From assembly GCA_019422105.1 (NCBI GenBank), contig JAHZDZ010000011.1, positions 62,001 to 126,000 on the forward strand: a DNA stretch of 64,000 nucleotides, written 5' to 3'. Positions 54,010 through 61,579 of this stretch are shown here, piece after piece. A program made the translations under genes and the position numbers. This DNA is from Bacillota bacterium (lineage in GTDB: Bacteria; Bacillota; Clostridia; Lachnospirales; Anaerotignaceae). Position 1 is the stretch's first letter; each line of letters starts with the position of its first letter. A model generated the notes under the pieces. It did not search any database. It saw only the letters and a list, made by a program, of their open reading frames with translations, and was not told the origin of the DNA.

Positions 54010-55272
54010 TTATTTCAGTGGGATCTGATTTCTGATGACGTCCTCAAGGGTATCCCTTCTGCGGATTAAAACGGTTTCGCCGTTTTCCCTTATCATAACC
54101 TCAGCCGGACGGAGACGGTTATTGTAATTAGAGCTCATCACCTGACCGTACGCGCCGGCATCCAACACGCCTATTATATCACCCTCCTGAATTTCGGGCA
54201 ATACTCTGTCCTTGGCGAGAATATCGCCGCTTTCACAGATATTGCCAACAATTGTGACAGTCTCCGTTATTTCCGATTTTGCACCCTCCGGCCTGTACAC
54301 TTCAATGCCATGGTAGGAATCATACATAATGGGTCTTTGCAGCACATTAAAACCGATGTCCGTGCCGATAAATTTGTGGTCATGGTTATACTTCACGGCG
54401 TGAACGGTGCCCAAAAGGACACTGGATTCTGCGGAAATATAGCGGCCCGGCTCAATTCGAAAGGTAATATTTCGGCCTGTTTTGTTTTGAAAGGCGAAAA
54501 GAGCTTCATCAATATGGCGGCCCAAATCCGTCAGGTCAAGAGGAGCCTCATCTTCCTCCTTTTTATAAGGGATGCCAAAGCCGCCCCCCATATCGATAAA
54601 TTGAAGAGTGTCAAAATGGCCGGCAATTTCCAGCAGATTATGAATACTCTCCACAAATTTTTGACCGTCCATAAAAAGGGAGCCGATATGCTGGTTGATG
54701 CCAATAAGCTTCAAATCATACTTTTGGAGTATATCCTTTACCTGGGGGACAAAATCGGAATCCACGCCGAATTTTGTTTTTTTACCTCCTGTAATGACTT
54801 TTTCATGATGTCCGGCGCCGACGCCAGGATTAAAACGGATTGCAACCTCGCCGCCGGGATTTAGTCTTCCGTACTGGCAAAGCTGTGAGAGGGAGTCGAC
54901 GCTTGTGATGACGCCTTCCTCAATGGCGTAGCGCATTTCCTCCTCAGATACATTATTGCAGATGTAAAAGATTTCTCTGGGCGCAAAGCCTGCCAGCTTT
55001 TCGGCGTAAATTTCGCCGGGGGACATGGCGTCCACCTCAAGCCCCTCGCTTTTTACCACTTGAAGAAAAGCGATATTGCTGTTGGCCTTAGCGGAATAGT
55101 CCACAACAAAGTTTGGGTATTTTACCATTTTTTTCAAAGCGCGGCAGTGCTCACGCAGTATTCTTTCATTGTAAACATAGAGCGGTGTGCCGTATTCTTT
55201 TGCCAGTGCGGCAGGATTTGTATCTTCAAAAAAATTTATTTTATCAGTCACTTTTGTATATATCTTTTGCAT
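54010..55272 (-). CDS. lysA: Diaminopimelate decarboxylase
   Basis: A 420-residue pyridoxal-phosphate enzyme converting meso-diaminopimelate to lysine. The cofactor lysine is Lys62 in DYSAKANSN; the glycine-rich MGGGFGIPY, RIEPGRYI, ICESGDILAKDR and GAYGQVMSSNYN motifs are present. The start is the ATG after aaagggg. dapF and dapL, which act just before it, are 6 kb away. A minus-strand promoter TTGCAT/TATATT lies near 55320-55350. No lysine riboswitch was seen. Confidence 0.96.
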   Translation of the reverse strand: MQKIYTKVTDKINFFEDTNPAALAKEYGTPLYVYNERILREHCRALKKMVKYPNFVVDYSAKANSNIAFLQVVKSEGLEVDAMSPGEIYAEKLAGFAPREIFYICNNVSEEEMRYAIEEGVITSVDSLSQLCQYGRLNPGGEVAIRFNPGVGAGHHEKVITGGKKTKFGVDSDFVPQVKDILQKYDLKLIGINQHIGSLFMDGQKFVESIHNLLEIAGHFDTLQFIDMGGGFGIPYKKEEDEAPLDLTDLGRHIDEALFAFQNKTGRNITFRIEPGRYISAESSVLLGTVHAVKYNHDHKFIGTDIGFNVLQRPIMYDSYHGIEVYRPEGAKSEITETVTIVGNICESGDILAKDRVLPEIQEGDIIGVLDAGAYGQVMSSNYNNRLRPAEVMIRENGETVLIRRRDTLEDVIRNQIPLK

Positions 55273-55698
55273 TTGTTTATGCCCCTTTCCTGGTACATCC
55301 TTCAATTTCTTAATAAATATAACATTTTATGTAAAAAAATGCAATAAAGGCGGATTTGTACTCATGTAGAAATACATCTGTACTTTAACGGCTTTTTTAT
55401 TGATTTTTTAACACAAGACATTCGATGAGACGGTAAAATATGAAATACGGAATCATAAATATACAATAAGAGTATTCCAATAAAAACAATTCTTAAAACA
55501 TGGATATAAAATGGAGTGCGCCGGTCAGTGTTAAAGAGAGAAAGAGACAGACAGTATCAATCCTTTCTGTGCCCGGAGGCAGCCGATATACGGCTTGATG
55601 AATGGGATGAAAACGGTGAAAGCAAATTTACTTCCGGTTTTGTACTGCGTTATGTTATGATAGAAAGAAAAGAGAATTCAGCAGGGGAGGAATGGTCT
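55273..55698. other. Intergenic region between lysA and nitroreductase
   Basis: It holds the divergent promoters. On the minus strand, TTGCAT and TATATT with a 17-base spacer serve lysA. On the plus strand, an extended -10 TG-T-TATGAT near 55656 may serve the nitroreductase gene. I see no gene or riboswitch. Confidence 0.5.
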
Positions 55699-56481
55699 GT
55701 GATAACAGTAGATAAGGATAAGTGTATTGGATGCGGAGAATGTGCCGGGGATTGTCTGACAAAGGATATTGTGATAGAGGATAAAAAGGCCAGGGCGAAA
55801 AACAAGCGGTGCATTGACTGCGGCCACTGCGTTGCGGTTTGTCCCGTGAGGGCCATATCTCTCATAGGCTATGATATGGGGGAGGTTGTGGAGTACCATA
55901 AGGAAAGCTTTGTCCTTGATCCTGACAGACTGCTTCATTTTATGCAGTTTCGCCGAAGCATTCGGCATTTTAAGAGGGAAAGGGTTAGCAGGGCACTTCT
56001 GGAGAGGGTGATAGAGGCAGGCAGATTTGCGCCTACGGCAAAAAACATGCAGAATGTATCCTATATTGTGGTGGAGGATACAATGGATAAGGTAAAGGAA
56101 ATGGCGTGGGAGGGACTTCGGGCCTATGCCTTTCGTGAAAATGATGTGCTGATGCAAATGCGGTACAAAAATTACATAGAAAAGAAAGAGACGGAGGATA
56201 CTTTGTTTTTCGGGGCTTCCCAGCTTTTGATTGTACTGGCCAAAAGAGATATAGACGGCGGTCTGGCCTGTGACAACATAGAGCTGATGGCAAACGCCCT
56301 GGGACTTGGCGTTTTGTATTCCGGCTACACAGAAAGAGGAATCCGCAATAACAGGCAGGCGAAGGAGTATTTGGGTATTGAGGAGGAGGATACCTTTATT
56401 GCCTGTATGCTCCTGGGATGGCCTGATGTGAAATACAGAAGGACAGTGCCGCGCAAAAAAGCGAAAATCAAATGGATGTAA
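55699..56481 (+). CDS. Nitroreductase with N-terminal 2[4Fe-4S] ferredoxin domain
   Basis: A 260-residue protein starting at GTG 55699, after ggggagg, which gives the family opening MITVDKDKCIGCGECAGDC. A second cluster CIDCGHCVAVCP follows, then an FMN nitroreductase domain (RRSIRHFKRERVSRALLERVIEAGRFAPTAKNMQNVSY). Such fusions in anaerobes likely use ferredoxin-like electrons; the substrate is unknown. The longer frame upstream from 55516 is GTG-led and unsupported. Confidence 0.9.
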   Translation: MITVDKDKCIGCGECAGDCLTKDIVIEDKKARAKNKRCIDCGHCVAVCPVRAISLIGYDMGEVVEYHKESFVLDPDRLLHFMQFRRSIRHFKRERVSRALLERVIEAGRFAPTAKNMQNVSYIVVEDTMDKVKEMAWEGLRAYAFRENDVLMQMRYKNYIEKKETEDTLFFGASQLLIVLAKRDIDGGLACDNIELMANALGLGVLYSGYTERGIRNNRQAKEYLGIEEEDTFIACMLLGWPDVKYRRTVPRKKAKIKWM

Positions 56482-56531
56482 AAAGAGGGATAAGGTGCGG
56501 CCAGATAGAGAATACGGAGACTGTTTCATTT

Positions 56532-56767
56532 AAAAAAGTCCTTCTAGGACTTTTTTGAATGAGAGAGAAGTATAAAGCCCTGTTTCTTTGCACAAGGATT
56601 TATCGTCATGGTCAGCACCTTGTTTTGCAAGGCTCGCTGCGCCCGGCACGGTATCTTACGTGCTGCTGCCTTGAAATCAGGGCTTTTTTTCAGGGTTTCC
56701 CACAAATATTATTTGCGGGAAACCGTCAAATGGTCGAACTCCATTTATTTATTGGTTAAATAGGTTT
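56532..56767. repeat. Dispersed structured repeat R1, copy 2
   Basis: Aligns with 2528-2809 but is about 45 bases shorter. It opens with aaaaaagtcc / ggactttttt (56532-56556), contains ggtcagcaccttg, a ccttg/caagg hairpin, aaagccctg...cagggcttt as a long-range helix and tttcccacaaa / tttgcgggaaa, and ends with ttattggttaaataggttta. The long-range helix also forms in copy 1 (aaaagtcc with gggctttt) through a T-G pair, so the pairing is kept although bases differ. The rest of 56482-56934 shows no gene. Confidence 0.8.
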
Positions 56768-56934
56768 ATTGACAGTCTGAAAGCTTGATTAATAAAGCTT
56801 TCTTATTTAAGACGATGCAAGCGGGAATCGTGTTTGAGGGGATACTAGCGTTCCTGTGATTAATTGGTTTGCTTTCGGTAAAATTGATTTATAGGGCTTT
56901 TGCCCTTTGTCCTTCTATAACGCCATATATACCA

Positions 56935-57366
56935 TTATAATTTTTTGGACAGCCGTCGAAAAACGATGATACCGCCGACGTACTGAAATACCATAAACCC
57001 GTAAAGAGTCAGTATTATCCACATTTCAACACCGGCAAGGGTAAAAAAAATATTGACGGTCAAAAGCATGGGAAACATAAGCTGGTACATAATTTGGCCC
57101 GATTTCTGACGGAGCATGATTTTCCGCTCGTCATGCATAGAGATTTTTTCTTCCCGCAAACGTTTTTCGTAGTCCTCTTTGCGGGAAGGAGCCGTATTGT
57201 AATAATATCTGGCAACGCTGAAGATGCCGCCGAATACCCACGCAAGGCCAATAGAGTTCAGTATGGAATCATATTTCAGCGTATCCCTCAAAAGAAAGGA
57301 TATGGCCATGACAGCCAACCCTGCCAGTATCAGCAGAAGGGACGAGTACAATACTTTATTCTTCAT
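56935..57366 (-). CDS. Small membrane protein paired with XRE regulator
   Basis: A 143-residue protein with four predicted membrane segments (about 6-26, 33-53, 95-112, 115-135) and a charged central loop (SRKEDYEKRLREEKISMHDERKIMLRQKSGQ). I do not recognise a named family; similar membrane partners of XRE regulators are common in Clostridia. Its start overlaps the upstream XRE gene by 11 bases, so the two form an operon and the protein may modulate the regulator or be its target. Confidence 0.8.
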   Translation of the reverse strand: MKNKVLYSSLLLILAGLAVMAISFLLRDTLKYDSILNSIGLAWVFGGIFSVARYYYNTAPSRKEDYEKRLREEKISMHDERKIMLRQKSGQIMYQLMFPMLLTVNIFFTLAGVEMWIILTLYGFMVFQYVGGIIVFRRLSKKL

Positions 57367-57568
57367 TTGAATCCTCCTCCTCGTAAAGAAAGATATCCTC
57401 GATTGACATCTGGAAATAGCGGGCTATTTTAAAAGCCAGCAGTATAGAAGGGTTATATCGTCCGTTTTCAAGGGAGCCTATGGTCTGACGGGAAACCTCC
57501 AATATCTCCGCCAAATCCTCCTGCTTCATCCCCCTTGCTTTCCGTATTTCCTCCAAACGGTTTTTCAT
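57356..57568 (-). CDS. XRE-family helix-turn-helix regulator
   Basis: A 70-residue single-domain HTH protein: MKNRLEEIRKARGMKQEDLAEILEVSRQTIGSLENGRYNPSILLAFKIARYFQMSIEDIFLYEE. This short YozG/PhrH type is typical of compact repressors. The start is the ATG following aagggagt. The promoter lies at 57616-57644 with inverted-repeat arms (aaaatggaaagt, 57591-57602, and actttccattttt) on either side that could be its operator. Confidence 0.93.
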   Translation of the reverse strand: MKNRLEEIRKARGMKQEDLAEILEVSRQTIGSLENGRYNPSILLAFKIARYFQMSIEDIFLYEEEDSNEE

Positions 57569-57593
57569 AGATGATACTCCCTTCAAATACAAA

Positions 57594-57672
57594 ATGGAAA
57601 GTGTACTTTACATTTAATATAATACAGATGCTCAAAAATGTCAAGCTAACTTTCCATTTTTGCCGGCAAAAA
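57594..57672 (-). promoter_or_regulatory. XRE gene promoter and flanking palindromes
   Basis: Minus-strand TTGACA (plus 57639-57644), 17 bases, TATATT (plus 57616-57621). The promoter is bracketed by inverted copies of aaatggaaagt. Farther out is the perfect 16-bp palindrome tttttgccggcaaaaa (57657-57672), between this gene and the RNA candidate that starts about 20 bases on. Confidence 0.65.
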
Positions 57673-57694
57673 GCGGAAACAGGCCAATAAAAAA

Positions 57695-58019
57695 ACGGGG
57701 GTGGGGAACCCATATGGAATCCGTAAGATAAAACAGTCCTAAGGATAGTCGGCGCGAAGCCGAACCTGCTGATAATTTTGCAGGCAATACCAAAGAGGTA
57801 TGCGGAGGGTCAAAGACCGTTTCTCAGAGAGGAAACTTTTTGACAGCCCCAAATTTTGCTTGTCTGCCGATTTGCTGCAAATAATTTTGTGGGGGTAGCC
57901 TTAAGGAAAAGAGGGAGCTTCGGGTAAGCGAAAAGATATTCCGTCTAATCGCAGTGAGTTTTTTGCCGCCAACAAAAAGATTAGTACCGGATAGAAGTCC
58001 GGCCGCCGAAGGCGGTTTT
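57695..58019 (+). ncRNA. Candidate structured noncoding RNA, family unassigned
   Basis: Within 150 bases, tgggg (57702-57706) can close with cccca (57847-57851) around five consecutive hairpins: tcggc/gccga (57749-57763), cctgc/gcagg (57765-57784), atacc/ggtat (57787-57801), ggtc/gacc (57808-57818) and gtttc/gaaac (57819-57836). A second half has ctaatc/gattag (57945-57984), ccgga/tccgg (57987-58002) and an end hairpin ccgcc-gaa-ggcgg followed by tttt (58003-58019), a terminator. No reading frame of note lies here on the plus strand. I compared it by memory with tmRNA, 6S, SRP, RNase P and common riboswitches and found no match. The start and promoter are unclear. Confidence 0.5.
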
Positions 58020-58085
58020 GCGTAAATTTGACTGTTTCATGTAAAGAAAAGAAATGAAAAAATGCTATATTTTTATGACTAATTC

Positions 58086-58112
58086 AAAAAAAGTCCCCTC
58101 GGGGACTTTTTT
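58086..58112. terminator. Terminator after cyclophilin gene
   Basis: Self-complementary aaaaaagtccccTCggggacttttttg; A-run and T-run on both strands. It is 10 bases past the stop of the gene at 58123 on the minus strand. Confidence 0.8.
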
Positions 58113-58122
58113 GACGCGCTGA

Positions 58123-58644
58123 TTAAAATTTTTCGGGTTGATCGTATTTTTCACCAAAGAGCTCTACCGTAACAGATTTCATTTTCTGTTCATCCAAGGG
58201 TTTGTCTGCACGGTTTGTATCTACAGCGGCAATTTTGTTGACAATATCCATGCCCTCAATGATTTTTCCAAAGGAAGCATATGCACCGTCTAAAAACGGG
58301 GAGTCCTTGTGCATGATAAAAAACTGAGATCCCGCGGAATCAGGGTGCTGCGCTCTTGCCATGGAAATGACGCCCTCCTCATGCTTCAAAGGATTGTCAA
58401 AGCCGTTCTGGCGAAATTCTCCTTTAATGGAGTAGCCGGGGCCTCCCATGCCTGTACCGTTTGGACATCCGCCCTGAATCATGAAGCCGCTGATGACTCT
58501 GTGAAAAATAAGGCCGTCATAAAAGCCCTTTTCCACCAGAGAGATAAAGTTGTTTACAGTATTTGGCGCTATATTTGGATATAATTCCAGCTTCATTATA
58601 TCTCCGTTTTCCATTTCAATTGTTACGACAGGGTTTTGTTTCAT
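58123..58644 (-). CDS. Peptidyl-prolyl cis-trans isomerase, cyclophilin type
   Basis: A 173-residue cytosolic cyclophilin with no signal peptide. Catalytic and binding motifs: NFISLVEKGFYDGLIFHRVISGFMIQGGCPNGTGMGGPGYSI, SMARAQHPDSAGSQFFIMH and FGKIIEGMDIV. It helps protein folding at proline bonds. The promoter TTGTAA/TATAAT is upstream and a terminator follows, so it is a single-gene unit. Confidence 0.95.
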   Translation of the reverse strand: MKQNPVVTIEMENGDIMKLELYPNIAPNTVNNFISLVEKGFYDGLIFHRVISGFMIQGGCPNGTGMGGPGYSIKGEFRQNGFDNPLKHEEGVISMARAQHPDSAGSQFFIMHKDSPFLDGAYASFGKIIEGMDIVNKIAAVDTNRADKPLDEQKMKSVTVELFGEKYDQPEKF

Positions 58645-58691
58645 TTACCGTCATCCCTTTCTCTGTATTTTAGCTGTGAAACGATAGTCAT

Positions 58692-58720
58692 ATTATACAA
58701 TAAACAAAAAGCCGTTACAA
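58692..58720 (-). promoter_or_regulatory. Promoter of the cyclophilin gene
   Basis: Minus-strand TTGTAA (plus 58715-58720), 17-base spacer, TATAAT (plus 58692-58697). Confidence 0.8.
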
Positions 58721-58874
58721 GGTTTCTTCGGCAGAAATTGGGCGGAAAGCAATTTTATTTTACCATTGGAAGCAGTGAAGCGTGATTTGTTATGTATATG
58801 GTTAGTGCCACTGCTGCTCTGCTTTTGCATATGTTCTATGGAAAAAGAAATGCAGCTTAAGATTTCTATAGAAA

Positions 58875-58897
58875 AGAACGTGCGTTTGTGATAAAAT
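58875..58897 (+). promoter_or_regulatory. SOS box and -10 of dinB
   Basis: agaacgtgcgtttg (58875-58888) fits the Gram-positive LexA/DinR consensus CGAAC-RNRY-GTTYG at all but the first base. It lies directly before the -10 TAAAAT (58892-58897), where LexA would block RNA polymerase. The start codon of dinB is 52 bases after the -10. Confidence 0.75.
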
Positions 58898-58949
58898 AGA
58901 ACAAATGAGCGCGTAGTGTTGTACGGTTTGAAGGGGATGGAACTGTAAA

Positions 58950-60194
58950 ATGGAGAGAACCATATTTCATATTGATGTGAACAGCGCCTTTTTGAGCTGG
59001 GAGGCAGCAAGACAGCTGAGAGAGGGAAAAACAGAGGATTTGCGGCTTATTCCCTCTGCTGTATGCGGGGATACGGAAAGCCGCAGAGGAGTTATTTTGG
59101 CGAAAAGTATTCCGGCAAAAAAATACGGTATTGTGACGGGAGAACCGGTTGTGTCAGCAATGCGGAAGTGTCCTTTTCTTTTGCGTATTCCGCCTGATTT
59201 TAAGCTGTACAGGGATTCATCAGAAAGGCTGTTTCGCATTTTAGGGGAATATTCCGACAGATTGGAGAAATACAGCATAGATGAGTGCTTTTTAGATTAT
59301 ACGGGAATGGAAAGGCTTTTTGGGGAGCCCTGGGAAGCGGCATGGACCATAAAAGAAAGAATAAAAGAAGAGCTTGGCTTTACAGTCAATATTGGAATCA
59401 GCACCAATAAGCTTTTGGCAAAAATGGCGGGTGATTTAAAAAAGCCCGATTTGGTGCATACGCTTTATCTGAAGGAAATAGAAGAAAAGATGTGGCCTTT
59501 ACCTGTTGAAAGTCTTTTTATGGTGGGCAGACGTACTGCGCCAAGGCTTCGGAGGATGGGGATTACCACAATAGGAGATTTGGCAGTGTATAATCAAAGC
59601 TGTCTGATACGGGAATTCAAAAGCTTTGGTTATCAGCTCCATGCCTATGCCAATGGGGAGGATGCCTCTTCTTTTAGTGCGGGAGGAGAAAGCGGCATGA
59701 AAAGTATCAGCAACAGCACCACACTTCCCGCAGATGTAAGGGACTGCGCAAGTGCTGAAAAAATACTGCTTTCCCTCTCCGAATCTGTAGCACAGAGAAT
59801 GCGGGAGGAGGGGGTATCGGCGCAGGAGATTGCGGTGGCTGTAAAAACCAGCGATTTCAGAGTATATTCCCATCAAAAGCAGCTTTACAGCGCCACAGAC
59901 TGCACCAATATGGTTTATGAAAAGGCCAGAGAGATATTTCGGGAAATGTGGAGGGGAGAGCCTGTCAGACTTTTGGGCGTGCGTGCTTCCAGGCTGTGCG
60001 GCAGCCAATGCGTGCAGCTGTCTTTGCTGGATGGAGATTTTGAAAAGCAGAGGAAGGCGGACAAGGCTATGGACCAGATAAGGCTGAAATATGGAAAAGA
60101 GGCGGTTATGCGATCCACATTTCTGCATTCCGAAGTGGTAAAAGAGGATGGAGAGGCACTCAAGGTAAATCAAAAGGCAATGAAGGATAATTAG
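58950..60194 (+). CDS. dinB: DNA polymerase IV (Y family)
   Basis: A 414-residue translesion polymerase. Metal-binding HIDVNSAF at the N-terminus, the YSIDECFLDYTG motif with Asp111-Glu112, NIGISTNKLLAKMA, the helix-hairpin-helix LFMVGRRTAPRLRRMGITTIGDLA and a C-terminal little-finger domain. No obvious beta-clamp motif was checked. An SOS box overlaps its promoter, so DNA-damage induction is likely. ATG follows aagggga at 17 bases, slightly far. Confidence 0.96.
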   Translation: MERTIFHIDVNSAFLSWEAARQLREGKTEDLRLIPSAVCGDTESRRGVILAKSIPAKKYGIVTGEPVVSAMRKCPFLLRIPPDFKLYRDSSERLFRILGEYSDRLEKYSIDECFLDYTGMERLFGEPWEAAWTIKERIKEELGFTVNIGISTNKLLAKMAGDLKKPDLVHTLYLKEIEEKMWPLPVESLFMVGRRTAPRLRRMGITTIGDLAVYNQSCLIREFKSFGYQLHAYANGEDASSFSAGGESGMKSISNSTTLPADVRDCASAEKILLSLSESVAQRMREEGVSAQEIAVAVKTSDFRVYSHQKQLYSATDCTNMVYEKAREIFREMWRGEPVRLLGVRASRLCGSQCVQLSLLDGDFEKQRKADKAMDQIRLKYGKEAVMRSTFLHSEVVKEDGEALKVNQKAMKDN

Positions 60195-60239
60195 AAAAAT
60201 ATCGAGAAATTATTTGAAATTTTCATTTTGTAACATAAA

Positions 60240-60317
60240 AACCGCGCAAAGACGGTGAATTAAGAAAATGAATATCTTATTATCCAGCTTCTTAAGGTTC
60301 TGCCATAATGCGCGGTT
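60240..60317. terminator. Nested hairpin between dinB and XRE gene
   Basis: Outer arms aaccgcgc (60240-60247) and gcgcggtt (60310-60317) enclose ttaagaa (60260-60266) and ttcttaa (60289-60295). On the minus strand a short T-run follows (ggtttttatg), so it may end the XRE gene and dinB alike. It is larger than a usual terminator. Confidence 0.5.
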
Positions 60318-60321
60318 ATAT

Positions 60322-60561
60322 TCAAGTGTTGTCATTACGTAGGGACATGCTTCTTTCATAGGGCTTTGGTTCATCTGTGATACCTGCCAGATAATCCATA
60401 CTTGTATCTAAAGCGATAGCCAATCTTTTACATTGCTCGAAAGTAAAATAACGCTGCCCGTTTTCTAATTTGGAATAGTCGCTTTGATCAATTCCGGTAA
60501 GATGCTGCATTTTTATTTGTGTGTATCCTTTGGCTAATCTTAATGCTTTTAATCGTTCCAT
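60322..60561 (-). CDS. XRE-family helix-turn-helix regulator
   Basis: A 79-residue protein: LKALRLAKGYTQIKMQHLTGIDQSDYSKLENGQRYFTFEQCKRLAIALDTSMDYLAG, a clear XRE/Cro-type HTH followed by a short tail. The TSMDYLAGITDEP motif is typical of phage-like and clostridial XRE repressors. It is divergent from a small Cys-rich protein gene, with a duplicated site (ttatgg-aaattgacctat) between them that may be its operator. Confidence 0.9.
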   Translation of the reverse strand: MERLKALRLAKGYTQIKMQHLTGIDQSDYSKLENGQRYFTFEQCKRLAIALDTSMDYLAGITDEPKPYERSMSLRNDNT

Positions 60562-60580
60562 ACCATCACCACCAATATTA

Positions 60581-60624
60581 TTATGGCAAATTGACCTATT
60601 GTAATTATGGTGAAATTGACCTAT
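60581..60624. promoter_or_regulatory. Duplicated sequence between divergent genes
   Basis: The motif ttatgg(c/tg)aaattgacctat occurs at 60581-60599 and 60605-60624, about two helical turns apart, between the XRE gene and the Cys-rich gene. A good candidate operator for the XRE protein. Confidence 0.65.
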
Positions 60625-60645
60625 ATTTTATATGGAAGTGATTTT

Positions 60646-60900
60646 ATGCTGATAGAATGCGAAAATGAATTGTGCATTTACCAAAAACAAAGGCAATGTA
60701 TTTTAAGCAAAATAATTCTAAATAATAGAGGATGTTGTGAAAGCTGTATTGTTGTAGAGTGTAAATATAAAAATTTGAAAAAGACAAAAAAAGATATGCT
60801 GAAAAGACTGTTATCATTAATTTCCATCATAATAATTCTGATTTGCGGCATACTAATGGCGGAACACAAAATATTGTTCCAAAGGAGGTTTTTGGCATGA
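60646..60900 (+). CDS. Small Cys-rich protein with C-terminal membrane segment
   Basis: An 84-residue protein. Residues 1-45 hold six cysteines (MLIECENELCIYQKQRQCILSK and NNRGCCESCIVVEC) that could bind metal; this motif recurs in small clostridial proteins next to XRE genes, from memory only. Residues about 55-75 (LLSLISIIIILICGIL) form a membrane helix. ATG 60646 follows ggaagtg. It overlaps the DUF378 gene by 4 bases (ATGA). Confidence 0.7.
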   Translation: MLIECENELCIYQKQRQCILSKIILNNRGCCESCIVVECKYKNLKKTKKDMLKRLLSLISIIIILICGILMAEHKILFQRRFLA

Positions 60901-61130
60901 AAGCTTTGGATTGGACAGCACTGACCCTTGTCATTATCGGCGCTTTAAACTGGGGGTTGATTGGCTTTTTCCAGTTTGACCTGGTGGCAACAATTTTTGG
61001 AGGTTCTGCGGGCTTCCTCAGCCGTATCATATACGGACTGGTTGGCCTGGCCGGCTTATACTGCCTTACCCTTTACGGACATATGGATTCCGATGAAGAG
61101 GTAAGAAAAATGCAGCACAGCCGCAGATAA
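60897..61130 (+). CDS. DUF378 family small membrane protein
   Basis: A 77-residue protein with two membrane segments (about 8-28 and 42-62). The DUF378 motif ALDWTALTLVIIGALNWGLIGFFQFDLVATIFGG is unmistakable. The function is unknown. ATG 60897 follows aaaggagg; a longer frame upstream has no ribosome site. Its start overlaps the stop of the Cys-rich gene, so the two are translationally coupled. Confidence 0.92.
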   Translation: MKALDWTALTLVIIGALNWGLIGFFQFDLVATIFGGSAGFLSRIIYGLVGLAGLYCLTLYGHMDSDEEVRKMQHSRR

Positions 61131-61165
61131 TCTATAATCAGGTATTATACTTTTATCGTTCTCCT

Positions 61166-61226
61166 AAAATACAGCTGTTTATAAATTTTCAATTGGAATG
61201 AATTTTTATAAAACGGCTGTATTTTT
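61166..61226. terminator. Terminator after DUF378 gene
   Basis: A long stem of about 19 bp with one bulge and one G-T pair (aaaatacagctgtttataaa with tttataaaacggctgtatttt), followed by T-rich DNA. Confidence 0.7.
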
Positions 61227-61290
61227 ATATACAAAATCGGCATTTGTTTTTTGTTAATATTGTATAATATACGATTGCATGTGTTGCTGC

Positions 61291-61449
61291 CGTGTGATAT
61301 AATGTCCGCGAAAAGCAAAGCAGAAGCAATAAAATGTATAGGAAGCAAATGGAATTTGCTGAAGTATGTTTTTTTGTTTTACCGCTTGCAACGGAGAAAA
61401 ACAAAGTTTTTTCGAGTAATGTTTTGCATTAATGATATAGTAACGATAA
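61291..61449. repeat. Dispersed repeat R3, copy 2
   Basis: Aligns with 42081-42240: tgatataatgtccgcgaaaagcaaagcagaa opens it, then aatttgctg, a T-run, agaaaaac / gttttttc and a final atgatata. The extended -10 TG-A-TATAAT sits at 61298-61303. It lies between DUF378 and dapF and could supply a promoter. Confidence 0.75.
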
Positions 61450-61579
61450 ATTTATTCTGAAAGCACTGTCACGAAAACGCTGCTTATCTGAACTAAAGCT
61501 GCTGTTATGAATAAATTTGCAAGAAAAAACAGACAAGGACGTCTTTTCATTAATAATACAGATAAAGGGTGAGTGAGAT

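Noticed and set aside
55273..55515. Lysine riboswitch before lysA
   Set aside because: The leader is only about 40 bases long and has no L-box core.
56559..56759. Plus-strand frame in R1 copy 2
   Set aside because: Same reason as for copy 1; it covers hairpins and has no ribosome site.
57695..58019. RNase P RNA, 6S, SRP RNA, c-di-AMP or cobalamin riboswitch at this place
   Set aside because: The core strings I know (for example GAGGAAAGUC and ACAGAA of RNase P, the cobalamin box, the SRP tetraloop helix) are missing.
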